NCBI GenBank assembly: GCA_963676875.1
Contig: OY781436.1
Coordinates: 3,968,001-4,032,000, forward strand
Direction: 5' to 3'
From: UBA6244 sp963676875
GTDB lineage: Bacteria > Bacteroidota > Bacteroidia > Bacteroidales > F082
Length of the DNA stretch: 64,000 nt
The notes beneath the pieces are model-generated. The model searched no databases. It saw nothing but the letters and a program-made list of their open reading frames with translations, and was not told the origin of the DNA. How positions within the stretch are numbered: position 1 is the stretch's first letter; each line of letters opens with the position of its first letter. Positions 35,004 through 43,064 of this stretch are shown here, piece by piece. The position numbers were made by a program, and so were the translations under genes.

Positions 35004-36974
35004 CTAACCTGACAAAGATATTTGCATATCAGTAGATTGGCAATTTTCGAGTTCAGATTTGTGTACTACAGATTTTTTCTTTGTAAAGGGGGCGTATTTA
35101 AATTTGAGGGCATCATAAAGTTTTCTCACATGCTGGTTTGGCTCTGAGCAGCGGCGGATCATAATGACTTCGTTGTGGGTGTTCTGAGCGAGGGTTGTGA
35201 TAGCCTTTTGTGTATTCATCGTACGAACGATCTCTTTCCATCCACTATGAATACCTTCTTGTTTTAATTGGTGACGCACCGTATTTACGATCCAATATGC
35301 CAGCAGTCCCAGGTGCAGGTGAGCCATGGTGCTTTCGTCTTTTTGATGGTAGATGGGGCGTAAATCCAGGTCTGTTTTCAGAACCCGGAACGTGGCTTCT
35401 ATTTCTCTGATGGTGTTGTAAAATTGCCATACCGCATTCTCTGAATTGGCTTCTAATGATGTACGCAGAAAATACACGCCACTTCGGGCATTTATGTCAA
35501 CACCTTCTTTAACAGCCCATTTTATGGATGTTACTATCTTCTTCTTTTCTTCTGTCGCAATGTTTGCTCTCTTTTTTCTCTTGGGGAGATCATCTTCTTT
35601 TACTTGAATATCGATGTCAAAATATCGTTGAATGGAAGGGTATTTCTGCTTTAACCTGCCAATACGTTCATGCACTTTGTCTTGCTGTTTTACACCTCCT
35701 TTCTTGGTCAAACTGTCGGCTATTTTCTGTAACCCGGATTCAAATCGTGAGCGAAACTGCTCGTTCATGGAACGTTCTTTCAACTCCTTGGAGTGGCTCT
35801 CTACTTTGAGGTAGTAATCTGTGTTTCGATCTGATTTGACACGGCAAAGGTCTATTTTTTGTTTTTTATTGTCTGTGATGGTAATCGTTGTTGCACCGGC
35901 CTCAATGTTATAGTTTTTTAAACTCGAACGACTGACACACAAATAATCATAGCCCTTGTCTTTGATCATTTTCAGATTGGCATCGGTGGCAATACCGGCA
36001 TCAATTACTACAAGCGCTTTTTTTGTAGAAGAAGATGTTTTAATCCGAAGTTCGTTAATCATCCCTTCCAGCGTTTTAGAATCAGCAATGTTTCCTTCTA
36101 AAATGGAAGAGTATTTGATAAAGCCTTCCGGATTGACTACCAAGGCCAACACAACTATTTTTGCATCGTTGCGTTTTTCTTTGCTCCGTCCATATTTGGC
36201 CAATTTACTTCCTTGTTTGCGGCCTTCAAAATAGGTGTTGGTAAGGTCGTAAAGCATGATCTTATCCTGAATATCGAACAACTCGTTGGTACGAACAGAC
36301 AGATGTTGTTCCAATGCTTGTTTCTCTGAATACAGTTTTTTTGAAATATTGTACAGCCGGTCTTTTGTAATCTTTTCGATATCATAACCTGTAACCTCAC
36401 ATACTGAGGAGTTCTGCTGTATCCAACGGGAAGTTTCCAGCTCTGAAGCCGGATATATGGCACGACTGATGATATGGCTTTGAGCCAGTTTTATCTCATC
36501 CTGACTCCAGCCCTGACCTTCCAAAAAGGGGGCAATTTGTAATTGACTCATGGCCTGATAGGACAACCATTCGGCACCAACTTCCCGGACGTCTTTGTTT
36601 TTGATACTGTTGATGTCTATGGTTTGTAGGTCTTTGCCGTCTTTAGGCGCTTTCTTTTGCTGTCTTTCCAACAAGACATCAATACGTTTCTCGGCAACCA
36701 TTCGGTTGTAAAATTCATCCACATACCGGATCACCGTTGCATCATCTGTGAAGGGAAGCTCGAATAATGGTGTTTCAGGATGGGAAACTTTTTGTGTAAG
36801 TATTTTCTGGATAAGATTTAATTGGTCGGTGGATAATTCATCAAGATAACCGGCATTCAAAATCGTCCGGTGGCATACCCTATCATTAGTATTACGGTAG
36901 CTTTCCACTAATCGGTAATAGCCCGAATAACGGTCTGTCTTAGGATTGGTACGCATGGATACTTTGAAATACAT
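35004..36974 (-). CDS. IS1634-family transposase
   Basis: A 656-residue DDE transposase of the IS4 superfamily, apparently intact. The catalytic acids are the D of LYDLTNTYFEG, the D of ALVVIDAGIATD and the E of IREIEATFRVLKTDL, the last in the YREK-like region of the family. It begins MYFKVSMRTNPKTDRYSGYYRLVESYR-type sequence typical of the group and has HLGLLAYWIVNTVRHQL near the C-terminus. It cuts and inserts its own element. With an intact reading frame and both ends present the element could be mobile. Confidence 0.92.
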   Translation of the reverse strand: MYFKVSMRTNPKTDRYSGYYRLVESYRNTNDRVCHRTILNAGYLDELSTDQLNLIQKILTQKVSHPETPLFELPFTDDATVIRYVDEFYNRMVAEKRIDVLLERQQKKAPKDGKDLQTIDINSIKNKDVREVGAEWLSYQAMSQLQIAPFLEGQGWSQDEIKLAQSHIISRAIYPASELETSRWIQQNSSVCEVTGYDIEKITKDRLYNISKKLYSEKQALEQHLSVRTNELFDIQDKIMLYDLTNTYFEGRKQGSKLAKYGRSKEKRNDAKIVVLALVVNPEGFIKYSSILEGNIADSKTLEGMINELRIKTSSSTKKALVVIDAGIATDANLKMIKDKGYDYLCVSRSSLKNYNIEAGATTITITDNKKQKIDLCRVKSDRNTDYYLKVESHSKELKERSMNEQFRSRFESGLQKIADSLTKKGGVKQQDKVHERIGRLKQKYPSIQRYFDIDIQVKEDDLPKRKKRANIATEEKKKIVTSIKWAVKEGVDINARSGVYFLRTSLEANSENAVWQFYNTIREIEATFRVLKTDLDLRPIYHQKDESTMAHLHLGLLAYWIVNTVRHQLKQEGIHSGWKEIVRTMNTQKAITTLAQNTHNEVIMIRRCSEPNQHVRKLYDALKFKYAPFTKKKSVVHKSELENCQSTDMQISLSG

Positions 36975-37105
36975 AAATGCAAAGTAAGCATGTAATTATT
37001 TGAAAATCAATACCCCCTTGTGTACTACAAATGAGAATTCAAAAAATCAAACATTGATTATCAACCTATTACAAAACAAACTGGGCTAAATACCCCCATT
37101 TCCAC

Positions 37106-37126
37106 CCTAAAATATCTCATTTTAGG
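37106..37126 (+). other. Hairpin near the IS right end
   Basis: CCTAAAAT pairs with ATTTTAGG, followed on the plus strand by CTG and six T. It resembles an intrinsic terminator facing out of the element, antisense to the transposase. Confidence 0.45.
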
Positions 37127-37171
37127 CTGTTTTTTCTTGGTTTTTGATGATTTGGCTGCAACTTGGGTTAA

Positions 37172-37262
37172 CATTTTTTCTTTTTCTTCCATTGATTGTG
37201 TCAGGGAGTTGTGGAGAGGTTACACGGAGTTGCACGAAGAAATAACGAATGTGTATCCAATT
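37172..37262. other. Remaining intergenic sequence beside the IS
   Basis: About 90 bases between the IS right end and the next terminator. Contains TTACACGGAGTTGCACG-like sequence of unknown meaning; nothing else recognised. Confidence 0.3.
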
Positions 37263-37303
37263 AAAAAAAAAAGGCCACCCCGAAATTGAGGCAGCCTTTT
37301 TTT
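37263..37303. terminator. Terminator after the outer-membrane protein gene
   Basis: An A-run plus GGC pairs with GCC plus a T-run (stem roughly 37266-37275 with 37294-37303). It can work on both strands and follows the minus-strand gene at 37322-37870. Confidence 0.65.
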
Positions 37304-37321
37304 AAACCAGATAATTTGATA

Positions 37322-37870
37322 TTATTTTACCATAAAAGTAACGCCAAATTTCACGGCTGAAAGTGTGCCATAGCCCACTTCGGCAAAAAGTCCCAGTTTG
37401 TCTTTGAACATCATGCGACCACCTACAAAGGCTTCTCCGTAAGGTGCGACTTTGGCTTTTTTCTTTATTCCAGAGTATTCGTAGTCCCAATCGTATACAG
37501 AATACGCGCGCAGACCCATACCAACTCCGCCATAGGCATCCCACTTATCGCTGGCAAAGGTGTGCAAGTGCCAAATGGCACGTGGGCCAATAGTAAATTG
37601 GCTGTAGTTATAATTTTCATCGTCCCATAGGCCATTGTAACTATAGGTGGAGTATTTGTATGCGACGATGGCACCCACCGAAAGCAAGCCCACATCCCCT
37701 GTTGGGAAAATGCCCATTTCGCCACTCACATTGATGGAGGGAATAAAACCATCGGCAGATAGGGCACCAATTCCGGCATTAATTGCCAATCCACCATTGT
37801 CGAATACATGTTGCGCCTGAGCCATGAAGCCCATTACGACAAGCGCCAGAATGAAAGAAATTTTTTTCAT
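37322..37870 (-). CDS. Small outer-membrane beta-barrel protein
   Basis: A 182-residue exported protein with a signal peptide ending AQAQH. The remainder is a series of amphipathic strands with aromatic ends (GLAINAGIGAL, VGLLSVGAIVAYKYSTYSY, WDAYGGVGMGLRAYSVYDW, KLGLFAEVGYGTLSAVKFG) ending in FMVK, as expected for an eight-stranded barrel. No specific family or ligand is recognised. It follows DUF3137 and LemA genes on the same strand. Confidence 0.65.
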   Translation of the reverse strand: MKKISFILALVVMGFMAQAQHVFDNGGLAINAGIGALSADGFIPSINVSGEMGIFPTGDVGLLSVGAIVAYKYSTYSYNGLWDDENYNYSQFTIGPRAIWHLHTFASDKWDAYGGVGMGLRAYSVYDWDYEYSGIKKKAKVAPYGEAFVGGRMMFKDKLGLFAEVGYGTLSAVKFGVTFMVK

Positions 37871-37955
37871 AGAATTTAATTTAGTTGGTTATTATTGTTG
37901 ATTTGATGATTTGTTGATTTGTTTTTGTTGATTCGAACCACATTGCTTCATTGGG

Positions 37956-38918
37956 TCAGTCTTTTGTCCAGATACGTGTGTTGAGGTTCATTTCGTTAAC
38001 CAGCGTCTGGATGATGCTAATTTGGTCGTTCATTTGCTGCACATCTTCGAAACGAACACCGGACTTAAATATATGAGGTTCAAACAAATCTTTGTTGAAG
38101 CTAATGGCGAAATATACGCGTGATCCGATAAAGCTGAAATAAACATTCTTGCCATAGGTTTTTCGAATATTTATCAAGGCTTCCATCATGGTGGGCGTGA
38201 GGATATAACGCGATTCGATTTGGTCGGAACCATATACCACAAACAATTTTTCGAATTCCACGTTTTCCATTTTAACCAGCTGGCCACGACTGCTCAACGA
38301 TTGAAGTTTTTTTCCAAAACCTCCAAATAGTTTTTCGGCTGTGTCAGGTAAGACGAGGGTTTTTCCTTTAATTTCTTTGTTGAAATCAGCATGTGCAAAA
38401 ATTCCCTTGAAGATGGTGTGCCAGTGTTCTTCAGTTTTGCCGTCTTTGGTGGTCGTCGTTTTGTATTCCGTATGGAGTTCCGAGAATTCAAAGTCGGTTT
38501 TGTCGATGGACCCAAAAACACGGTCATCGCCTTGGTAACGGTCGTAACGGGTGGTAAAAAGCTCACTTCTGTTGTAATCCATTTCACTTATTCGACCATC
38601 AGGTTGGTAATTCCACTCAGGGTTGATTAGGTTTACAATTTCTTTCACCACTTTTTGTTTAAACTCAGCCCGGTATATCCTTTTTTGTCCATTTAACATG
38701 ACGAGTAAAAATATGAACAGCAGTACACCTCCTATACCTACATACATTAGGGCATGTATTTGATGACCAAAAAAGAAGGGAATGGCAAATGAAACCAGAA
38801 TTCCAAGTATAAACAGAATGTACTTGTACATAAGTTTTTTACGTAAGGTTTCGAGGGAAAGTAAAGCAGGTTTTAATTGCGTTTCAAAAAGGTTTCTTAA
38901 TTCTTCGAGGGATTTCAT
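37956..38918 (-). CDS. DUF3137 domain membrane protein
   Basis: A 320-residue inner-membrane protein. Two hydrophobic segments lie at about 30-50 and 55-75 after a short coiled N-terminus. The cytoplasmic remainder carries the DUF3137 pattern: FGSIDKTDFEFSELHTEYKTTTTKDGK, FKGIFAHADFNKEIKGKTLVLP, and VYFSFIGSRVYFAISF. The function is unknown. In many bacteria it is encoded beside LemA, as here, and the two may act together. Confidence 0.82.
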   Translation of the reverse strand: MKSLEELRNLFETQLKPALLSLETLRKKLMYKYILFILGILVSFAIPFFFGHQIHALMYVGIGGVLLFIFLLVMLNGQKRIYRAEFKQKVVKEIVNLINPEWNYQPDGRISEMDYNRSELFTTRYDRYQGDDRVFGSIDKTDFEFSELHTEYKTTTTKDGKTEEHWHTIFKGIFAHADFNKEIKGKTLVLPDTAEKLFGGFGKKLQSLSSRGQLVKMENVEFEKLFVVYGSDQIESRYILTPTMMEALINIRKTYGKNVYFSFIGSRVYFAISFNKDLFEPHIFKSGVRFEDVQQMNDQISIIQTLVNEMNLNTRIWTKD

Positions 38919-38996
38919 ATGAGGTAAATATTAATAAAACAGTCTGTCATCTATGATTCTGTGCCAGACTTATTTACGTATGATTATGTTGGTTTT

Positions 38997-39563
38997 TTAG
39001 GAATTAAATAAATCTTTGGCGTTCACGTTTTGTCGTTCTACATCCGGAATTTCAAATACTTTTTTTATGGACAGGTTCATCATACCGGCAATAATGCTGC
39101 TTGGAAACATTTGCACGGCGTTGTTGAAATCGGTGACAGCGGCATTGTAGGCACGACGGGCGGCAGAAATTTGCGATTCCACTTCATTCATGGTGCGTTG
39201 CAGGTTCATGAAGTTTTGGTTGGCCTTTAGGTCAGGATAGTTTTCCACAGCCACCATAATGCCTTTCATGCCCTGTGTAATCTGGTTGTCGAGTTCCACT
39301 TTTTCGTTACTGCTCAAATCGGCGTTCATGGCTTTTCCGCGAAGTTCTGTTACTTTGGTCAACAGCTCTTTTTCATGGTTCATGTATTGCTTTACTGTGG
39401 ATATTAGGTTGGGAATGAGGTCGTAACGTTTTTTTAACTGCACGTCCATTCCCCCGAAGGCGTTGGTTACTTCGTTCTTTTTACGGATAAGTCCGTTATA
39501 CATTGATAAAACGATCAGTGCGAACACTGCAATGATGACTAGTACTATGATTAAAATGCTCAT
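38997..39563 (-). CDS. lemA: LemA family protein
   Basis: A 188-residue protein with one N-terminal transmembrane helix (ILIIVLVIIAVFALIVLSMYN) and the LemA helical core: LIRKKNEVTNAFGGMDVQLKKRYDLIPNL, ENYPDLKANQNFMNLQ and FNNAVQMFPSSIIAG. The family is widespread with an uncertain role in the cell envelope; the core is a four-helix bundle. It lies 78 bases before the DUF3137 gene on the same strand. Confidence 0.92.
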   Translation of the reverse strand: MSILIIVLVIIAVFALIVLSMYNGLIRKKNEVTNAFGGMDVQLKKRYDLIPNLISTVKQYMNHEKELLTKVTELRGKAMNADLSSNEKVELDNQITQGMKGIMVAVENYPDLKANQNFMNLQRTMNEVESQISAARRAYNAAVTDFNNAVQMFPSSIIAGMMNLSIKKVFEIPDVERQNVNAKDLFNS

Positions 39564-39600
39564 TTATATGTGATTAAAGGTTAATAATAAGGTTGCTTAA

Positions 39601-40677
39601 TTAAAATTCAAGTCGGTCAGCCATTTCCACCATGGTGTCTCTATCCTGACCGGGAGCACTCAGAAGTATGATGTACATATCATGCTCTTTGTAAGGAATG
39701 ATCAGTGCTTTGCCATCCATGTCGTCTTCTGAAAGATCGCCGTAGCGCAGGGTTCTTCCGTTATGTGAGAATGTTTCAAAGTTGCTAAATTCTTCTTCAT
39801 CTTCCACATTCTCCATGGAAGTGGCCACTACCGAAAGAAAGTTTGAATTGCCATTGATAAACAGGGCCACATGCTGACCGTCTTGCGTTACGACCATGGT
39901 TTTCATATAGCCTTCCGGCATAAAACTCTCCATGGCAGCCTGAAATTGGGGAAATGGGTAATCTAAGGGAGTGGTGTTGTCGTATTCGTCGGCTTCATCG
40001 TAAGCTTCATAGTCGCTCATGGCAGCGCCCATTTCACCGATAAGGGCTTGCTGTTGGTCTGTTACATTCACATACTTTTTGTCGGTAGGTGCTGTAAATT
40101 TGGCAGGGTCGATGGCGATATTTTCATTGAAAAGTGTAGCCGTTTCGTTGGCTTCGATGCCCATCACCTTGGTTTCCGATTTAAGTGTGATACCTTTATA
40201 TATGAGCAAAGGCGAACCCATCACAGTTACTTTGTCGCATGTTTTCCCCAAAAACTCCTCAGTTCCCTGACGTTCTCCGCCAAAGGAGTGCAGGATGTCG
40301 TCGGCCAATTGTTTTTGTTCGGCAGCGGTCATTTGTTCGAGAAACTGTTTGCGGGTTTCGAAATAGGGGACTTCACCCTGGTAATTTTCTCCGGAGATGT
40401 TATCTATCGACCAATATTTTCCATCGTTGATGATAACAATTTTGTCGGTCTCTGTGCGGTCGGTATGACCCAGAATTTTGGTTTCGGTAACCGATTTTTC
40501 ATGCTCACGGGTTTTGTCGCCGTAATCGTCGAAGTAGTAGGTTTTGGTACCTTTGGTATTGCCTGTGAGTTTATACTCCACATGTCCGCTTTTTAATGCA
40601 AACCTACTTGCTTTTTGCTGGGCACTCGCTGTGGTAGCCAAAAGTAGGGCAAAGAAAATAATGATTGTTTTTTTCAT
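39601..40677 (-). CDS. Secreted protein of unknown function
   Basis: A 358-residue protein with a signal peptide ending ASAQQ. It has an N-terminal half with repeated short strands (VEYKLTGNTKGTKTYYFDDYGDKT, KIVIINDGKYWSIDN) resembling DUF4412-type extracytoplasmic proteins, and a C-terminal half with no match. It is very rich in Asp, Glu and Thr. I do not recognise the family. The start is the ATG at 40677 that begins the signal peptide; the frame opens at 40734, closer to the -7 box at 40743-40750. Confidence 0.55.
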   Translation of the reverse strand: MKKTIIIFFALLLATTASAQQKASRFALKSGHVEYKLTGNTKGTKTYYFDDYGDKTREHEKSVTETKILGHTDRTETDKIVIINDGKYWSIDNISGENYQGEVPYFETRKQFLEQMTAAEQKQLADDILHSFGGERQGTEEFLGKTCDKVTVMGSPLLIYKGITLKSETKVMGIEANETATLFNENIAIDPAKFTAPTDKKYVNVTDQQQALIGEMGAAMSDYEAYDEADEYDNTTPLDYPFPQFQAAMESFMPEGYMKTMVVTQDGQHVALFINGNSNFLSVVATSMENVEDEEEFSNFETFSHNGRTLRYGDLSEDDMDGKALIIPYKEHDMYIILLSAPGQDRDTMVEMADRLEF

Positions 40678-41020
40678 GATGAACAGGTTAAAATAAGTAG
40701 TTAACGGATGGTAAATATCGAATTTTTTTTTCATTCCTTTAACAAAAATATTTCTTCATGGTAAATTTTACATTAACTTTTAACTCAATGAATTCTGAGC
40801 AAAGTACGGGATGATATGCTAAAAAGGCATCACCCGAAAGGATGATTTTACTTTTTTTCGCCAAATTTATCGATGATTATTCCATTTTATACTCATTACT
40901 CCATCGGCAGATGAGGATTTGTTTGTTACCAGAACCTTTGATTTTAATATACCGCTATATTTGAAAGATCTTTTAAATAAAAACGCCAAAAATCAGGCAA
41001 CCTTTCCTGATCGTGGTGTT
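40678..41020. other. Divergent intergenic region between the secreted protein and sigma factor genes
   Basis: About 340 bases with a minus-strand TATTTTTG box at 40743-40750 for the secreted-protein gene and a plus-strand TATATTTG box at 40957-40964 for the sigma operon. Apart from short inverted repeats nothing else is seen. An open-frame extension of the sigma gene to 40919 crosses this promoter and is not accepted. Confidence 0.5.
40957..40964 (+). promoter_or_regulatory. -7 box of the ECF sigma operon
   Basis: A perfect TATATTTG. TTTG sequences occur 15 and 30 bases upstream, neither at the usual gap. It implies a leader of about 50 bases to the ATG at 41021. Confidence 0.5.
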
Positions 41021-41611
41021 ATGAGTTTGTGTATGCAAAAAACGTGTGAGCCATCGTTTATAGATCGCCTGAAGAAAGGCGACCAAAAGGCCATCGCCCG
41101 CTGGTATGACCAGGAGGCGCCGGTGCTGTTGGGCGTGTGTATGCGTTATAGCCAATCCAAACAGGATGCCGAAGACTTGTTGCACAACGGGATGCTGAAG
41201 GTGTTGGCCGGGCTGGAATCGTTTACCTATCAGGGTCCCGGACGTTTTGAAGCATGGGTAAAACGAATTGTAGTGAATACCGCGCTGAACCAATTGCGTG
41301 AAGAAGCCAAAAAAACGGCTGTTCGCTTTGATGATGCCCGCTTTTCAGTGGTTGAGGACGAGGATGACAGTGAAGAATTGCCTCCCAGACCTGACCCTGA
41401 AGAATTAATTGAATGGATTAGAGAATTGCCACTTGGCTATCGAACCGTGCTGAATATGTATGTGTTCGAAGGTTACGCGCACAAGGAGATAGCCGCGGAG
41501 TTGAATATTTCCGAAAATACTTCCAAATCGCAGCTCTCCAAGGCCAGGGCCTTCTTGCGAAAAAAGGCAATTAATGAATTAAAAGAATTAGAAACTAAAG
41601 GAAATGGATAA
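41021..41611 (+). CDS. ECF-family RNA polymerase sigma factor
   Basis: A 196-residue sigma-70 of the extracytoplasmic-function type. Region 2 includes YSQSKQDAEDLLHNGMLKVLAGLESF, which binds core polymerase and the -10 element, and region 4 is YRTVLNMYVFEGYAHKEIAAELNISENTSKSQLSKARAFLRKK, with the helix-turn-helix that reads the -35. An acidic linker (VVEDEDDSEELPPRPDPEE) joins them. The downstream gene overlaps by eight bases and encodes an apparent anti-sigma protein. I chose ATG 41021 because the promoter lies at 40957; ATG 41033 is also possible. Confidence 0.9.
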   Translation: MSLCMQKTCEPSFIDRLKKGDQKAIARWYDQEAPVLLGVCMRYSQSKQDAEDLLHNGMLKVLAGLESFTYQGPGRFEAWVKRIVVNTALNQLREEAKKTAVRFDDARFSVVEDEDDSEELPPRPDPEELIEWIRELPLGYRTVLNMYVFEGYAHKEIAAELNISENTSKSQLSKARAFLRKKAINELKELETKGNG

Positions 41612-42977
41612 CAAAAAAACTGACCAATGGTTGCAGTCCTCCGTGGAGGATTATCAACCCGTCCCGAGTGGTGAGGGACGTTCGAAGTTTTTGGGTGATG
41701 CGGCTAACATGCAGGCATCCTCGAACCACAACGGTAAACAATGGTGGACAGCCGGACTTCTCTTGCTGCTTCTTGCCACAGCTACGGGTGTTTTGTTCTT
41801 CCTTCCTGAACATAAACCGGCTTCTCAAATTATTGAATTGCCCATGCAACCTGCCACCACGCACAACCATGCGGCTGCCGGGCAAACCATTGAAAACCCG
41901 AAACATACAGAATCCGCTACTAAACTTCCTCAATCCAATGATGAACCACCCATTAAAAATGTGAACGGACTTAGCACCACCTCACAAAAAGGATATGCCC
42001 CGGAAACCGAACCCATAGAAACTAAACCATCTGCGCAATTACTAACAAACGAGCAAAATAATGAGGATTTATCCGCCGTGATAACACATGCCATGGTTAT
42101 TGAGTCCGTTCACGAATCAGAGGCAACAACAGATGATTCTCCCATTGAGTCTAAACCACTCCGACCTTCTGAACCAACAGACATTTTGCAAGTTGCAGAA
42201 CCGGATACATTGCAACAAGTTACTTTAACTGACACACTCTTGCCCGGGGAGGAAAGATCCAAGTTGTCAACAGCCGTCAATGGTCAAAAACATCTGGCGT
42301 ATAGTATCTTCTACCGTCCGGAAGTTACCTACAACCTCATCGAAAGCAATAAGTTGAGCCATATTTTTGGCCTCGATATTCAATACCGGTTTTTTGGTGA
42401 CAGGTACAGTGTACGAACAGGTTTGGGGCTTTCGGTAAGTAAAGGGTATTATGAATATGCCACTGAATATCAAGAGTTTTTGGGGGAATACGAAAAATTG
42501 GATTCCATTACGTTTGCTTGGGATGAGCCACAGTATCACCTGATGCCAACCAAATACATGTCGAATGAGGAAGTTTTTGAAGATACTTTATCAACTTCCT
42601 ATTCTCAGATTAACAAAAAACACTACTATTTGGAAATTCCATTGATTTTGGGTTACGATTTTATCACCAAAAAATCGTGGCGACTGGGTCTGCGCACAGG
42701 ACCAAGATTGTCGCTGTTGATGAAGACCAAAACATTAAATGATATGGAAGATTTGGGGCGTGATAAAGTCATACAGATTAATCAGATAACATCTGAGCGT
42801 ATCAATGCAAACTGGCAATTTGTGGGTGCAGTTAACCTTGGGATTTACACAAAAGGTCGAATATTCTTTGAGATGGAACCCCAATTTACCTACTATTTTA
42901 ACTCCGTTTATGAAAATGCTGATAAAAGTATTTCTCCTTGGAGTTTGAGTATGCGATTAGCCATTGGTTTTAAATAA
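41604..42977 (+). CDS. Putative dual-membrane-spanning anti-sigma factor with outer-membrane beta-barrel
   Basis: A 457-residue protein in three parts. Residues 1-46 are a short cytoplasmic segment that could hold the sigma factor. Residues 47-68 are one transmembrane helix. Residues ~69-229 are a long low-complexity linker rich in Pro, Thr, Glu and Ser. Residues ~230-457 read as an outer-membrane beta-barrel (HLAYSIFYRPEVTYNL, RYSVRTGLGLSVSKGYY, WQFVGAVNLGIYTK, ending MRLAIGFK). One chain would thus cross both membranes. Dual-membrane-spanning anti-sigma factors (Dma) with this layout were described in Bacteroides thetaiotaomicron. It overlaps the sigma gene by eight bases. No zinc anti-sigma motif is visible. 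Function is inferred from layout and pairing. Confidence 0.65.
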   Translation: MDNKKTDQWLQSSVEDYQPVPSGEGRSKFLGDAANMQASSNHNGKQWWTAGLLLLLLATATGVLFFLPEHKPASQIIELPMQPATTHNHAAAGQTIENPKHTESATKLPQSNDEPPIKNVNGLSTTSQKGYAPETEPIETKPSAQLLTNEQNNEDLSAVITHAMVIESVHESEATTDDSPIESKPLRPSEPTDILQVAEPDTLQQVTLTDTLLPGEERSKLSTAVNGQKHLAYSIFYRPEVTYNLIESNKLSHIFGLDIQYRFFGDRYSVRTGLGLSVSKGYYEYATEYQEFLGEYEKLDSITFAWDEPQYHLMPTKYMSNEEVFEDTLSTSYSQINKKHYYLEIPLILGYDFITKKSWRLGLRTGPRLSLLMKTKTLNDMEDLGRDKVIQINQITSERINANWQFVGAVNLGIYTKGRIFFEMEPQFTYYFNSVYENADKSISPWSLSMRLAIGFK

Positions 42978-43064
42978 TTCTATTTTGTTCAGGCAACCAT
43001 TTATTCAAAATCTGTTATTAAGATAAATCGATCGAAATAATCAACCACTTAAAAAATTAATACC

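Larger units (their letters stand above)
34988..37171 (-). mobile_element. IS1634-family insertion sequence
   Basis: A ~2.2-kb element containing one transposase gene. The ends are imperfect inverted repeats of about 20 bases: the left begins TTAACCCATTTTGCAGC (34988 on) and the right, read on the minus strand, begins TTAACCCAAGTTGCAGC (inward from 37171). About 18 of 22 positions match. No clear target-site duplication was seen by eye, so exact ends may shift by a few bases. The region between transposase start and right end (36975-37171) holds an inverted repeat but no other gene. Confidence 0.8.

Noticed and set aside
34983..37180. Target-site duplication of the IS
   Set aside because: Flanks are AT-rich and several offsets were tried; none gave a convincing exact 5-6 base duplication.
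40048..40596. 182-codon plus-strand frame
   Set aside because: Antisense to a secreted-protein gene with a clear signal peptide; no domain visible.
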